NCBI GenBank assembly: GCA_964583095.1
Contig: CAZOVB010000002.1
Coordinates: 62,001 to 126,000, forward strand
DNA length: 64,000 bases
Direction: 5' to 3'
Source of the DNA: CAZOVB01 sp964583095
GTDB lineage: Bacteria; Planctomycetota; Phycisphaerae; SM23-33
The notes under the pieces are model-generated. The model saw only the letters and a program-made list of their open reading frames with translations. It had not been told where the DNA came from and made no database searches. The position numbers and the translations under genes are program-made. Of this stretch, positions 24,931 through 34,079 are shown piece after piece (positions within the stretch are counted from its first letter, which is position 1; each line of letters opens with the position of its first letter).

Positions 24931-26667
24931 TCAGTCTTTCTTTCCGGCCGAAATCCACCGAAGGACTTTCTCGACCGGCCAGGTGTTGAGTATGGCCTCC
25001 GCTCCGGCCCAACCGCGCCGGGCCGTGAGGACACCATACCGCATCAGATCCAGTTCCTCCACGCAGTGGGCGTCGGTGTTGATGACGATTCTCGCACCGG
25101 CCTCGATGGCGATTCTCACATGCCGGTCCCGCAGATCCAGGCGGTGGTCGTTGGCGTTTATCTCCAGTGCGGTAGCGTTTTCGGCTGCAGCCGCTGCGAT
25201 GGTATTCATGTCCAGTTCCATGCCGGGCCGACGATTGATCAGCCTTCCCGATGGGTGCCCGATACAGTGTACGCACGGGTGTTCGATGGCCCGGACGATC
25301 CTGTCGGTCGCCCCGGGGCCCTTCTGGCCAAGGGCTGAATGCGGTGAGGCCGTTACAAAGTCCAGCTCGGAAAGGACCTCCTGCTCGAAGTCCAGCGAGC
25401 CGTTCTTGAAGATATCCACCTCGATCCCCACCCAAACGGTGAAGCCTTCGTATTCTGCGGCAATGCGTCGAATCTCCTTTGCATGATCAGCCAGGCGCGG
25501 GGCATCCAGGCCGTTGGCCTGAACCTGGCTTTGCGAATGGTCGCTGATACACATATACGAGTAGCCCCGGCTGCGGCAGGCTTCGATCATCTCGCGGATC
25601 GTATTGGTTCCATCCGAGGCGGTGGTATGGAGGTGGAGATCCCCGCGGATGTCCTTTTCGTCCACCAGTTGCCAAAGCTCGCCTTCCTGCGCGGCGGAAA
25701 ACTCCCCGCGGTCTTCGCGGAGTTCCGGGGGTATCCAGGCAAGGCCCAGCGCGTCGTAGATCTCTTCCTCGCTTCGACCCGCCACAGGCCGATCGCCATC
25801 GAGGAGGGCATATTCGTTGAGTTTCCAGCCCCGATCAATCGCCCGCTGGCGCATTTTGACGTTGTGGTCCTTGCTGCCGGTGAAGTACGCAAGGGCAGCG
25901 CCGAAGCTCTCTGGCTCCACAACGCGAAGATCCGCCTCGATGCCCTCTTCCAGCAGCACAAAGCATTTGGTCTCGCCTCGGGAGAGAACTTTCTTCACCC
26001 CGGGAAAACCGGCAAAAGCGGCGATAACAGCCTCTTGCTCCTGCGGGCCGGCCTGGCAGAGAATGTCGATATCCCCGATGGTCTCACGCCCCCTGCGGAG
26101 GCTCCCGGCCGGCTCGACGCGACCCACGCCGGGCAAATCGCTCAGGTGATCGACCAGCGCCCGGGCGATCCGGTCTGCCTGGCCCAGGAGGATCCTGCCC
26201 GCCGAGGTCTCCATGAAGGCCAGGGATTCTTTCAACGCCTCGACCTTCTTTTTGCCCAAGCCCGAGACGCCCGTCAGACGCTCCGGCTCGTCGGCCAGGG
26301 CGCTTCGAAGTTCCTCGATGCTTTCAATGCCGGCCTGCTTCCAGAGCCTGGCGGCCGTCTTGGGACCCAACCCGCCCACGTTCAGAAGGCCCGGCAAACC
26401 GGGCGGGACCTTCTGCAGCAGTTCCTGGTGCAGGTCCATCCGGCCGCTCCGGAGATATTGGGCGATCTTCTCGGCCGTGCTCTTGCCGATGCCTTCGATG
26501 CTCTCGATGCCGCCGGCCTGTGCGATCTGCTCCACGTCGCGGGGCAGATCCTCCAGAATTCTCCCAGCCTTTCGGTAGCTGTTGATGCGGAAGGGATTCT
26601 CCCCCAGCAGCTCCATCAGATCGGCAATTTCGACAAACAGTCCAGCGATATCCTGGTTTCGTGTCAT
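24931..26667 (-). CDS. polX: DNA polymerase X family protein with PHP exonuclease domain
   Basis: The 578-residue protein has the bacterial PolX layout. The N-terminal helix-hairpin-helix region (SIEGIGKSTAEKI, NVGGLGPKTAARL, GVSGLGKKKVEAL) binds DNA. The polymerase nucleotidyl-transfer motif GSLRRGRETIGDIDIL supplies the DxD metal ligands. The C-terminal PHP domain GDLHLHTTASDGTNT is a metal-dependent 3'-5' exonuclease module, with SDHS, SPHSALGQ and NTDAHCVEEL as further ligands. It acts in gap filling and base-excision repair. ATG 26667 is the first start; the divergent psd gene begins 108 bases away. Confidence 0.95.
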   Translation of the reverse strand: MTRNQDIAGLFVEIADLMELLGENPFRINSYRKAGRILEDLPRDVEQIAQAGGIESIEGIGKSTAEKIAQYLRSGRMDLHQELLQKVPPGLPGLLNVGGLGPKTAARLWKQAGIESIEELRSALADEPERLTGVSGLGKKKVEALKESLAFMETSAGRILLGQADRIARALVDHLSDLPGVGRVEPAGSLRRGRETIGDIDILCQAGPQEQEAVIAAFAGFPGVKKVLSRGETKCFVLLEEGIEADLRVVEPESFGAALAYFTGSKDHNVKMRQRAIDRGWKLNEYALLDGDRPVAGRSEEEIYDALGLAWIPPELREDRGEFSAAQEGELWQLVDEKDIRGDLHLHTTASDGTNTIREMIEACRSRGYSYMCISDHSQSQVQANGLDAPRLADHAKEIRRIAAEYEGFTVWVGIEVDIFKNGSLDFEQEVLSELDFVTASPHSALGQKGPGATDRIVRAIEHPCVHCIGHPSGRLINRRPGMELDMNTIAAAAAENATALEINANDHRLDLRDRHVRIAIEAGARIVINTDAHCVEELDLMRYGVLTARRGWAGAEAILNTWPVEKVLRWISAGKKD

Positions 26668-26721
26668 TTCATCATTCTACCCATTTCCCCCTCCTGCGCC
26701 GATGCGTCCAGACAGACATCA

Positions 26722-26750
26722 TTGCCCCTCGACAGACTCCCCGCTAGGAT
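26722..26750 (+). promoter_or_regulatory. sigma-70-type promoter of psd-pssA
   Basis: TTGCCC (26722-26727), a 17-base spacer and TAGGAT (26745-26750), 26 bases before ATG 26776. The same TTGCC-type -35 occurs before the tRNA and the activase gene. Confidence 0.5.
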
Positions 26751-26775
26751 AATCCGGAAAGCAAGGCGATCTCTG

Positions 26776-27453
26776 ATGATACGACTGACACCATACGGCA
26801 CGCCGGTCTGGGCAACCTGTTCGGTTGTACTGCTCGGGCTGTGCATGCTTACGTTCTGGCTGATCTGGCCGCTGAGCCTGATCCCCCTGCTGATCTGGGG
26901 CTGGGTGCTGTGGTTCTTCCGGGACCCAAGCCGCGAAAGTCCCCAGGGCGCGGAGAATCTGGTGGCGGTTGCGGATGGCCGGGTTACCGACATCACACAC
27001 ATGGGAAGCGACTGCATCCTGGGATGCGATGCGGTGCAGGTCGGCGTTTTCATGAGCATCTTTGACGTGCACGTCAACCGAAGCCCCGCCGACGGGAAGA
27101 TCCTGGAGATCACCCATCGCGACGGAACCCTGCTGGATGTGAGAAGACCCGACGCCTGGGAAAGCAATGAATCGACCACCATCACCCTCGAAACCGACCT
27201 GAATCCCGAAAAACCCAGGATCGTCTTTCGGCAGATCGCCGGGCTCGTGGCGCGAAGGATCGTCACCGACCTGAAACCCGAGCAGGTGATCGACCGCGGA
27301 GCGAGAATCGGCATGATCCGCTTCGGCTCAAGGGGAGAACTGATCGTCCCGAGCCGGCTGGTTGAATCCGTCCAGGTCAAGGTAGGGCAGAAGGTCAAGG
27401 CGGGCCGAACCGTTCTTATCCGCTGCAAGCCCAGCTCCAAGGAGGAATCATGA
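26776..27453 (+). CDS. psd: phosphatidylserine decarboxylase proenzyme (short type)
   Basis: The 225-residue protein begins at ATG 26776. Two hydrophobic helices at about residues 12-55 anchor it, followed by WFFRDPSRESP, a family signature. VGVFMSIFDVHVNRSPADG is the second hallmark. The self-cleavage site that creates the pyruvoyl cofactor is the Gly-Ser in MIRFGSRGEL. The enzyme converts phosphatidylserine to phosphatidylethanolamine. The short length is that of the archaeal/PSD-A type. The following CDP-alcohol transferase overlaps by ATGA, giving consecutive steps of one pathway. Confidence 0.93.
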   Translation: MIRLTPYGTPVWATCSVVLLGLCMLTFWLIWPLSLIPLLIWGWVLWFFRDPSRESPQGAENLVAVADGRVTDITHMGSDCILGCDAVQVGVFMSIFDVHVNRSPADGKILEITHRDGTLLDVRRPDAWESNESTTITLETDLNPEKPRIVFRQIAGLVARRIVTDLKPEQVIDRGARIGMIRFGSRGELIVPSRLVESVQVKVGQKVKAGRTVLIRCKPSSKEES

Positions 27454-28361
27454 CCGATTCCAACCCCGCGCCGGAGCGGGAAGAGTCAGCCCCGGTCACG
27501 CGCAGAGGACGGCTGCTGGCTTCGGTCAGCGTCCTGCCGACCCTGTGCACCGTCGCCAACGGCCTTTCGGGCTTTGCAGCCATCCACTTCGCCACCCTTT
27601 CCCGGGTGGGAGAGGCCCATATGTGGCAGCTTCGGACGGCGGCCTGGCTGATCGTACTGGCCATGGTCTTTGACATGCTCGACGGTAGGCTGGCCCGGAT
27701 GACGCGCAGCACGAGCGATTTCGGCGGACAACTCGACAGCTTGTGCGATGCGGTAAGTTTCGGGGCCGCCCCCGCCCTGCTGATGCTTCGAACCGTCCAG
27801 ATGGCCCTTGGGGGCACGGGACTGGATCGCCTGAGTTTTCTGCACGTCTCGCTGCCGGTGATTGCGTTCCGGCTGCTCTGGTGTGTCTCGGCAGTCTACT
27901 TGGCCTGCGTGGTGCTCAGGCTGGCCCGGTTCAACGTGGAAAACGAACCGGCCGAGGAGCACCACATGACCTTCAAAGGCTTGCCCTCCCCCGGAGCGGC
28001 TGCAACGATCATCAGCCTGGTAATTCTCCTGGCCCACCTGGAAGATGTCAGCCGGGGCATTCTGGCCCATCCGGGGATGATGCTGGCCGTGGTGATCACT
28101 CTTCCACTGATGACCCTGACCACGGCGTTGCTGATGGTTTCGAACATCTCGTATCCCCACTTGACCAATCAGTTCCAGGTGACGGAAAAGCCGTTTGGCA
28201 CGATTGTGTGGGTCGTGGTTCTCGGAACGCTCAGCGTGCTGAACCCGATCGTGACCGGAACGGCCATCGCCCTGATCTACTCCCTTTCGGGACCGACAAA
28301 GACCATCTATCGCAAGCTGAGAAGGTCCGGATCTAGAGGTAATCCAGCAGGGACAGGCTGA
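27450..28361 (+). CDS. pssA: CDP-diacylglycerol-serine O-phosphatidyltransferase
   Basis: The 303-residue integral membrane enzyme overlaps psd (ATGA), so the pair would make phosphatidylserine and decarboxylate it. The CDP-alcohol phosphatidyltransferase motif is complete: LDGRLARMTRSTSDFGGQLD then SLCDAVSFG, that is DGxxAR-x8-GxxxD-xxxD. About six to eight hydrophobic helices follow. The C-terminal 29 bases overlap the end of flgL on the opposite strand, so the two stops converge and mutual read-through is likely. No terminator was seen between them. Confidence 0.93.
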   Translation: MTDSNPAPEREESAPVTRRGRLLASVSVLPTLCTVANGLSGFAAIHFATLSRVGEAHMWQLRTAAWLIVLAMVFDMLDGRLARMTRSTSDFGGQLDSLCDAVSFGAAPALLMLRTVQMALGGTGLDRLSFLHVSLPVIAFRLLWCVSAVYLACVVLRLARFNVENEPAEEHHMTFKGLPSPGAAATIISLVILLAHLEDVSRGILAHPGMMLAVVITLPLMTLTTALLMVSNISYPHLTNQFQVTEKPFGTIVWVVVLGTLSVLNPIVTGTAIALIYSLSGPTKTIYRKLRRSGSRGNPAGTG

Positions 28362-29778
28362 GGAGCTTGCTGCTGGAGGCCAGGATCATCTCGTAGAAGG
28401 TCTGCGTGTTGGCCAGTTCGGTCGCGACCTCCACGATGTCCGCATTCTGGATGGTATCGGCCTCGGTCTCGGAGTTGAATTTCAGCGTGTCCAGGCTGGC
28501 TTCCAGCGTACCGATTGCCTGGATGCGGGCACCGACGCTGGTCAGGTGCTGGGTCAGGCCCGACATCAGATCTCCCAGGGACTCCATGGAATCTCCCAGG
28601 ACTTCGCTCTGCTCCTGGTGGGTCAAGTCGCCCTTGTTGACAAGCACGTCGCGAAGCTCGATCAACGTTCCGAACAGGTCGTAGGAACCTTGCATCCGGA
28701 TCGGATCTGCCCCGGTGCGAACGGTATTGGTGAAGTCTGCATAGAAGACGCGGCCGTTTGCGTCGGTAATCGCCTGGTTGTTGTTGGTCAGGTCGATGGC
28801 TGTCTGGGTCTGGCCGCCGTCGATCGACGCCTTTGCGCTGGAACGGAGCGTTACCGATGCGGGAACCGTTCCGGTCCAGCCGGACATGTCCACGTAAGCG
28901 ACATCGCCGTGCTCGTTGGCGATTCGCAGGTTGGTATCCGAGGCGTCAAAGCGGATGACATCCCCGTTGTCCAGGCGAACGAAGTTGTGGGTACCGTCGG
29001 TGGAGATGTGCAGCGTGTGGTCTGCGACGATGGTATCGCCCTGGTCGCTGCCGTTGCCCTTGGCGATGCCCAGGTTCGTTGCGTGCGAATCGGGCAGAAC
29101 AGTCGTCTGATCGTGTATCACGCCAAGCCAGATATCCCCTCGGGCGCTGGAGGTACCCGAGCCCAGGGCAGCGCCGGTACTCCTGGCCAGGAACTTGGCG
29201 GTTCCCGACTCTGCCGACCGGAAGACGTCGTCTCCCACGACCGTGGCCGGATAGGAGATCCCGGGGGAGATGGCGGCTTTGAGTTCAACCGTAGCGCCCC
29301 GGTAACTGACGGAGGTGATGTGACCCTCCGTGTCGCGCTGGGCGGTATAGGGCGCAGTATCCAGGCTGCCCCCACCAAAGAGGCGGCGTCCCATGCTCTT
29401 GGCGTTGACCATGGACACGGCCGTTTCGAGAATCGCGTCGATCTCCAGCCCGGCCAGTTTGCGGTTTTCCATGTTGTAGGTTCCGCTGGAGGCCTGCGCG
29501 GTCAGTTCCTTGACTCGCGAGAGGCTGGTCGTGATCGACTGGAGAACCTCCGAGATCTGGGTCATGTTGAAATCGACCATCTTGAGATTCTCGTGATAGG
29601 TTTCGTAGGAACGGATTTCCGCCCGAAGGTTCATGATCCGGAAGGCATCGGAGGGCCCGTTGGAAGCGCGGATGATCCGCATGCCCGAGGAAGCCTGCTC
29701 CTGCAAGAGCGCCATCCGCTCGCTGTGCTTCCGCAGGGCCAAGATCGTATTGTGTCGAATCGCTCCCCAGCCTGCCAT
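28333..29778 (-). CDS. flgL: flagellar hook-filament junction protein FlgL
   Basis: The 481-residue protein has flagellin-like ends: an N-terminal helical domain (QASSGMRIIRASNGPSDAFR, where flagellins have the LSSGxRIxxAxDDAA pattern) and a C-terminal helix with EVATELANTQTFYEMILASS and LLSLSLLDYL. The middle (about residues 130-370) is a large beta-rich insert, making it longer than the usual 300 or so residues. FlgL joins hook to filament with FlgK. It is the last gene of the minus-strand flagellar operon, 22 bases after flgK. The end overlaps pssA on the other strand. Confidence 0.92.
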   Translation of the reverse strand: MAGWGAIRHNTILALRKHSERMALLQEQASSGMRIIRASNGPSDAFRIMNLRAEIRSYETYHENLKMVDFNMTQISEVLQSITTSLSRVKELTAQASSGTYNMENRKLAGLEIDAILETAVSMVNAKSMGRRLFGGGSLDTAPYTAQRDTEGHITSVSYRGATVELKAAISPGISYPATVVGDDVFRSAESGTAKFLARSTGAALGSGTSSARGDIWLGVIHDQTTVLPDSHATNLGIAKGNGSDQGDTIVADHTLHISTDGTHNFVRLDNGDVIRFDASDTNLRIANEHGDVAYVDMSGWTGTVPASVTLRSSAKASIDGGQTQTAIDLTNNNQAITDANGRVFYADFTNTVRTGADPIRMQGSYDLFGTLIELRDVLVNKGDLTHQEQSEVLGDSMESLGDLMSGLTQHLTSVGARIQAIGTLEASLDTLKFNSETEADTIQNADIVEVATELANTQTFYEMILASSSKLLSLSLLDYL

Positions 29779-29800
29779 CTGTCTATCTCCGTCCTCAGGC

Positions 29801-31765
29801 CTAGATCAACTGCATCAGATCCTGAAGGGCCTTGTTTTGCGTGACGATGAATTTGCTGATCGCCTGGAACATGTTTTCGAACATGATCAGCTTGGCTGCC
29901 TCTTCATTGACGTCCACGCCGCTGATCATGTCGCGATTGTTGAGCATCTGTTTGCGGACGGTGTTGAGGGCTTCTTTGCGGGCCTCTCGTGTCGCGACCT
30001 CGTGGCCGATATCCGTCAGCAGCCTGCGGTAATAGTCATTGATCGAAAGCTGGTCGAGATCATCATGCCGGGCGTCGCCCAACTGGGCCATCCGCGTCAG
30101 GTTCTTGTTGTCGGTCATCTCTGCGCTGATCGAGGAGGCCACAAGCGTCGGCTTGTCGACCAGTCGCTGCATCACTGAAATATCGGAAGCTGTGGTGCCC
30201 GAAAAGAAGGTATTGATTCCCAAGGCGGCCAGGACTCCCGATTCATCACTGGAGGCATAGGCTTCCAGTTGGAAACTGTCCCCGGCGTTGAAGGTCCCGG
30301 CCTGGAGGCTGATTTCCAGCCCCTCGGCAAAGTGCAGACGATCGCCGGTAGGATAGCCTTGTCCGACGTTGAGTTTTCCGACCACCTGGCCGGCGGAATC
30401 TTCCACGCGCAGATACAGGTTGCTGCTCTGGCCCACCTCGCCGCTGCCCTCGACGTGGAATGTGTACGTTTCGGCCTGGCTGCCGGTATAGGCTCCCGTG
30501 AAAGCCGCACCGGTCGTGCCGGTGATGTTGTTGACGTCCGGCCCGGATGACATTGCCGGCAGGAAGTCGAACTTGTACCCGTTGTCGGCATAGATGTGCA
30601 GCGCGTCGTTGTTGTTGGCGGCGTTGAGATTCGCGATGGCATCCAGGGCGGTTACGACATCGTCGATGTCATGCACATCGGCATCGACATCCATGACATG
30701 GTGGCGGGTCACCGTTCCGGTTGATTCGTCGATCACTCGAACGTACACCGGTCCGTCTTCCACCCCTGATGCCCACTGATCAAACGTCTCCTGGCTGCTT
30801 CGCCACCCGGTCAACTCCGAGAAGGACCCCTCGGATCCCACGCCCTGAACGTGAAGCTCGTTGACACGCTCGATGATCGTACCGGCCAGGGCGTTGAACT
30901 TCTCCTCCAGCGAGGGGATCACCTCGTTGTACAGGTTCAGAAGCGCCCCCACCTTGCCGCCGGCAACACGCTTGTCGTAATGATCCGCCCCCTCGACACT
31001 GACGCCGATGGTCCCGTCCCCGACCCGGTCGATCTCCAGGCCGGTCACCTGGGCCCGGACCACAACAGGAATTCCCCAGGCTTCGACGTTGAGCATGCCC
31101 GTCTTGATGCCCTGCTGGTGTGTCGTGACCTGAATCAGGCCGGACAGTTCCTCGATGGCCGCATCCCGCTGGTCCTTGAGCAGGTTCGTGTTGCCCCCCA
31201 CCACGCTTACCCCGTGGATCTTCATGTTGTAGTCGCCGATCTTGCCCATCAGATTGTTCATCTGGGTCGTAACGTCCTGGGCTTCCAGAAGAATGTTCTC
31301 CTTCAGGCCCGTGATGAACTGCGACATGTTGCGAAACAGCGAGGCCATCGCCTCCCCGCTCCAGACGACCTGCTCCAGGTGCGCCTGACTGTTGGGCTGG
31401 GCCGCCAACTCGTGCAGCGAGTTGAAGAAATCGTTGATCGCTACCCCCACGCCTTCTTCATCCAGGTCGCCCAGGGCAGCTTCCAGCGTACGGATCGTTA
31501 TCAGTTCCTGTTCGTTCTGGCCCGTCTGGGGATGCTGCCGGATGATCTCGTTTTCCAGAAGGAAATCCATCTGGCGGACGATGTCGGTGATCTCCGCCCC
31601 GCCGCTGCTGGTCTGCTTGTTGAGATAGTCCAGAGGCATGGGCGAAATGCGGGCCGACTGACGGTGATACCCCTCGGTGGCCGCATTGGTAATGTTGGTA
31701 CCGATGGTCTCGATCGCCGCCTGCGAGACCTGCAGGCCGCTCAATCCAATGTAGAAGTTCGACAT
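29801..31765 (-). CDS. flgK: flagellar hook-associated protein 1 FlgK
   Basis: The 654-residue protein opens with the rod/hook-family motif SNFYIGLSGLQVSQAAIETIG followed by NAATEGYHRQS, and ends with EEAAKLIMFENMFQAISKF and the C-terminal helix typical of FlgK. The central part includes TDIVRQMDFLLENEI and a variable D2/D3 region. FlgK forms the first junction ring between hook and filament. It starts 3 bases after the flgN stop region and precedes flgL, the standard order. The start is ATG 31765. Confidence 0.95.
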   Translation of the reverse strand: MSNFYIGLSGLQVSQAAIETIGTNITNAATEGYHRQSARISPMPLDYLNKQTSSGGAEITDIVRQMDFLLENEIIRQHPQTGQNEQELITIRTLEAALGDLDEEGVGVAINDFFNSLHELAAQPNSQAHLEQVVWSGEAMASLFRNMSQFITGLKENILLEAQDVTTQMNNLMGKIGDYNMKIHGVSVVGGNTNLLKDQRDAAIEELSGLIQVTTHQQGIKTGMLNVEAWGIPVVVRAQVTGLEIDRVGDGTIGVSVEGADHYDKRVAGGKVGALLNLYNEVIPSLEEKFNALAGTIIERVNELHVQGVGSEGSFSELTGWRSSQETFDQWASGVEDGPVYVRVIDESTGTVTRHHVMDVDADVHDIDDVVTALDAIANLNAANNNDALHIYADNGYKFDFLPAMSSGPDVNNITGTTGAAFTGAYTGSQAETYTFHVEGSGEVGQSSNLYLRVEDSAGQVVGKLNVGQGYPTGDRLHFAEGLEISLQAGTFNAGDSFQLEAYASSDESGVLAALGINTFFSGTTASDISVMQRLVDKPTLVASSISAEMTDNKNLTRMAQLGDARHDDLDQLSINDYYRRLLTDIGHEVATREARKEALNTVRKQMLNNRDMISGVDVNEEAAKLIMFENMFQAISKFIVTQNKALQDLMQLI

Positions 31766-31768
31766 AGT

Positions 31769-32287
31769 CTATCCTCTCGCATCCACGAGTCCCGCAGCCC
31801 CGCGCCAGGTGGCGGATCCGCCGTTGCCGTAAGTAGTCACCTGGGAGCCCGAAGGCAGGAACGCCTGAAGCATCAACTGATTCAGGTGCGCACACTCGGC
31901 CAGGATCATCGAAGCCCGGAGATTCTCGTGGGTCAGGCTGTTGGCCAGTTCGATGATCCGCTCTCGGCGCTGGGCGATGGCAATGCCGATCGGCCCCGGC
32001 AGCGCGTCGACCAGGTGAGAGAGTTTCAACTCCCCCTGGTCCCAGTCCAGCGCTTCTGCCAGGCAGGTGCGGTTATCGGCCAGGCGTGCATCGGTCTGCT
32101 GCTGGACCTGCTGGGTCCGTTCGATTTCGTCCAGGAGTTGCTCGGTGACGGTTTCGTCGCGGTCTGCCAGGCACTGGCTGAGCCTGCGAAGCTGCTCACA
32201 ACGAAGATCCAGGATCCGGATCTCCTCGTCCAGCAGGTCCATCAACTGACCGATCAGGTCTCTCGGCGACGGTGTTTGGGGCATCAT
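31769..32287 (-). CDS. flgN: FlgN-like flagellar export chaperone
   Basis: The 172-residue, largely helical protein (LIGQLMDLLDEEIRILDLR) has the small acidic coiled-coil look of FlgN, which escorts FlgK and FlgL to the export gate. Identification rests on the fold-like pattern and the position directly upstream of flgK, rather than a strict motif. Start codons ATGATG overlap the stop of the FlgJ gene. The C-terminal 25 residues are Gly/Ala-rich and probably flexible. Confidence 0.7.
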   Translation of the reverse strand: MMPQTPSPRDLIGQLMDLLDEEIRILDLRCEQLRRLSQCLADRDETVTEQLLDEIERTQQVQQQTDARLADNRTCLAEALDWDQGELKLSHLVDALPGPIGIAIAQRRERIIELANSLTHENLRASMILAECAHLNQLMLQAFLPSGSQVTTYGNGGSATWRGAAGLVDARG

Positions 32288-32958
32288 TCCAGTGTCTCCA
32301 ACGTCGAGCCAGGCATTCCCTGCCGGCTTGCGGCGATATCAGCGGCGATTTGTTTCCACATGCCCAGGCTGCCGGTCTGTGAGACCTGTTCGCCCAGGAA
32401 CATCCAGTACATGTCGCGAACCTGCTTGCCCGTGGCGTCTTCGCCCAGGCCCGATTCGTCGAGGGTCTTGCGCATAACGTCCATGATCTGTCGAACGAAA
32501 ATCCCCTCAAAGTCCTTGGCGACCTTCTCGATCTTCCCCTGCTCGGCCAGGAGCCGGCCTCCTCCCCTGGCCACCAGATCCAGTGCATCTTCGACAATGC
32601 GATGCACTTGGCTTCGCTGCGGCCCGGCCAGCTCGCCCGCATCGAACGTCCGATCCAAGGCCTGCTGAACGGCCTCCTGTCGCATCCGGGCTTTTTGGGA
32701 ATCGGACAACTCGCCCTTGGACGTCCTGAGACGAGAGACCACAATTTGTCCGGCCCGAAGAACGCTCTGGAGCAGTTTCTCCCGCTGCACCGGCAGGGGA
32801 TTCGTCGCTCCGCGTTGTCGGACGGTCCTTGCCAGGGCTGCCTGGAGCACTCCGCGACTGTAGAGCCTGTCGGTCGGGGCCGAGTGTTTCTGATTCAGCG
32901 CCATCCGATTGAGCATGGCCTGGACGGGATTGTCGCTCCGGAGAGTGTTCATACTCAC
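32284..32958 (-). CDS. flgJ: FlgJ-type rod-binding protein (no muramidase domain)
   Basis: The 224-residue protein carries the rod-binding domain near the C-terminus: KIEKVAKDFEGIFVRQIMDV and GKQVRDMYWMFLGEQVSQTG. This domain caps the growing rod. The C-terminal peptidoglycan-hydrolase domain of enterobacterial FlgJ is missing, so wall opening must rely on another enzyme. A GTG at 32958 overlaps the flgI stop (GTGA); ATG 32952 two codons later is an equally good start because GAGGTGA precedes it. The N-terminus is basic and variable. Confidence 0.88.
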   Translation of the reverse strand: MSMNTLRSDNPVQAMLNRMALNQKHSAPTDRLYSRGVLQAALARTVRQRGATNPLPVQREKLLQSVLRAGQIVVSRLRTSKGELSDSQKARMRQEAVQQALDRTFDAGELAGPQRSQVHRIVEDALDLVARGGGRLLAEQGKIEKVAKDFEGIFVRQIMDVMRKTLDESGLGEDATGKQVRDMYWMFLGEQVSQTGSLGMWKQIAADIAASRQGMPGSTLETLE

Positions 32959-34061
32959 CTCGTCGTTACCAGCTTGGCTTGCAGAGCGCCCTGCTGATGA
33001 AGGTTCTTGAAAATCGCGACCAGGTCTGTGGGCGACACGCCCAGGGCGTTAAGGCTCCTGGCCAGCATGGAAACCGTCAGCGGTTCAGGCCGGGCCAGTA
33101 CGTGCAGACGCCCCGGGCCTTCGTGTACCGAAAGCTGCGTATCCCGTTCGACCGCCGTGGTTCCCGTATTGGAAAACGGCGCCGGCTGAACCACCTTCTC
33201 GGTTTCCTTGTTGACGATCGTCAGGCTTCCGTGGGAAATCGCCACCGTGGTGATGCGCACGTCCTTGCCGACGACTATCGTTCCGGTCCGCTCGTTGATG
33301 ATCACCAGCGCTTCCTGGTCCACTTCTACATCCAAAGCGCCGATCGAATCGATAAAGGCAGAAAGTGATTTGCCCCGTTTCTCTTCGGGAACGCGGACCT
33401 CCACGCCTCCCTTGTCGGCCGCATGGGCACTGCCCGGATACTTGGCGTTGACCGCCTTGGCGATATTCACCGCGGTGGTGTAGTCCGGATGCAGAAGCTG
33501 GAGGGTGATCTTGCCGTTTTCGTCCACGGTGGCCAACTCTTCACGTTCGACCGTGGCGCCGTTGGGAACCGTTCCCACTGTCGGATGAGCCTTGGTGACC
33601 TTGGCCTGTTCTCCCTGGACGCTGTAGCCCCCGATAGCGATCGCTCCGGCAGCCAGTGCGTAGACCTGGCCATCATCTCCCTTGAGTTCGGTCTGGAGCA
33701 ACTGTCCCCCCTGGAGACTCTGGGCGGCCACGGCGGCCACGGTCACGTCGATCGTCGTATCCTGGCGGGAAAACGGGGGCAGCTCCGCCGTCACGATCAC
33801 CGAGGCGATATTCTTGCCCGTCACGTCGTTGGGCTGGATCTTGATGCCTTCCCTCCGGGCCAGGTAGTTGGCATAGGCCTGGCGTGTGGCCTGGCTGTCG
33901 TCGCCGGTGCCGTTGAGCCCGATGACCAGACCGTAGCCCCGCAGGCTGTTGCCTCGGGCGCCCTTGATCTGCACGATGTCTTTGACTCGCTCTGCCGGGG
34001 CCGGCGATGCCCAAAGCAGCAGGAGCATCGTCAGCTTGGCTGTTGTTATGCGGCGGTTCAT
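32955..34061 (-). CDS. flgI: flagellar P-ring protein FlgI
   Basis: The 368-residue protein has an N-terminal signal peptide (basic MNRR, hydrophobic LTMLLLLWAS, cleavage near APAE). RVKDIVQIKGARGNSLRGYG and GLVIGLNGTGDDS are the FlgI hallmarks. The rest follows the family to NALGVSPTDLVAIFKNLHQQG at the C-terminus. It forms the bushing ring in the peptidoglycan layer, showing a diderm envelope together with FlgH. It overlaps flgJ by a few bases and follows flgH by 18 bases. Confidence 0.97.
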   Translation of the reverse strand: MNRRITTAKLTMLLLLWASPAPAERVKDIVQIKGARGNSLRGYGLVIGLNGTGDDSQATRQAYANYLARREGIKIQPNDVTGKNIASVIVTAELPPFSRQDTTIDVTVAAVAAQSLQGGQLLQTELKGDDGQVYALAAGAIAIGGYSVQGEQAKVTKAHPTVGTVPNGATVEREELATVDENGKITLQLLHPDYTTAVNIAKAVNAKYPGSAHAADKGGVEVRVPEEKRGKSLSAFIDSIGALDVEVDQEALVIINERTGTIVVGKDVRITTVAISHGSLTIVNKETEKVVQPAPFSNTGTTAVERDTQLSVHEGPGRLHVLARPEPLTVSMLARSLNALGVSPTDLVAIFKNLHQQGALQAKLVTTR

Positions 34062-34079
34062 ACCCAGTTCTCCGAGGCC

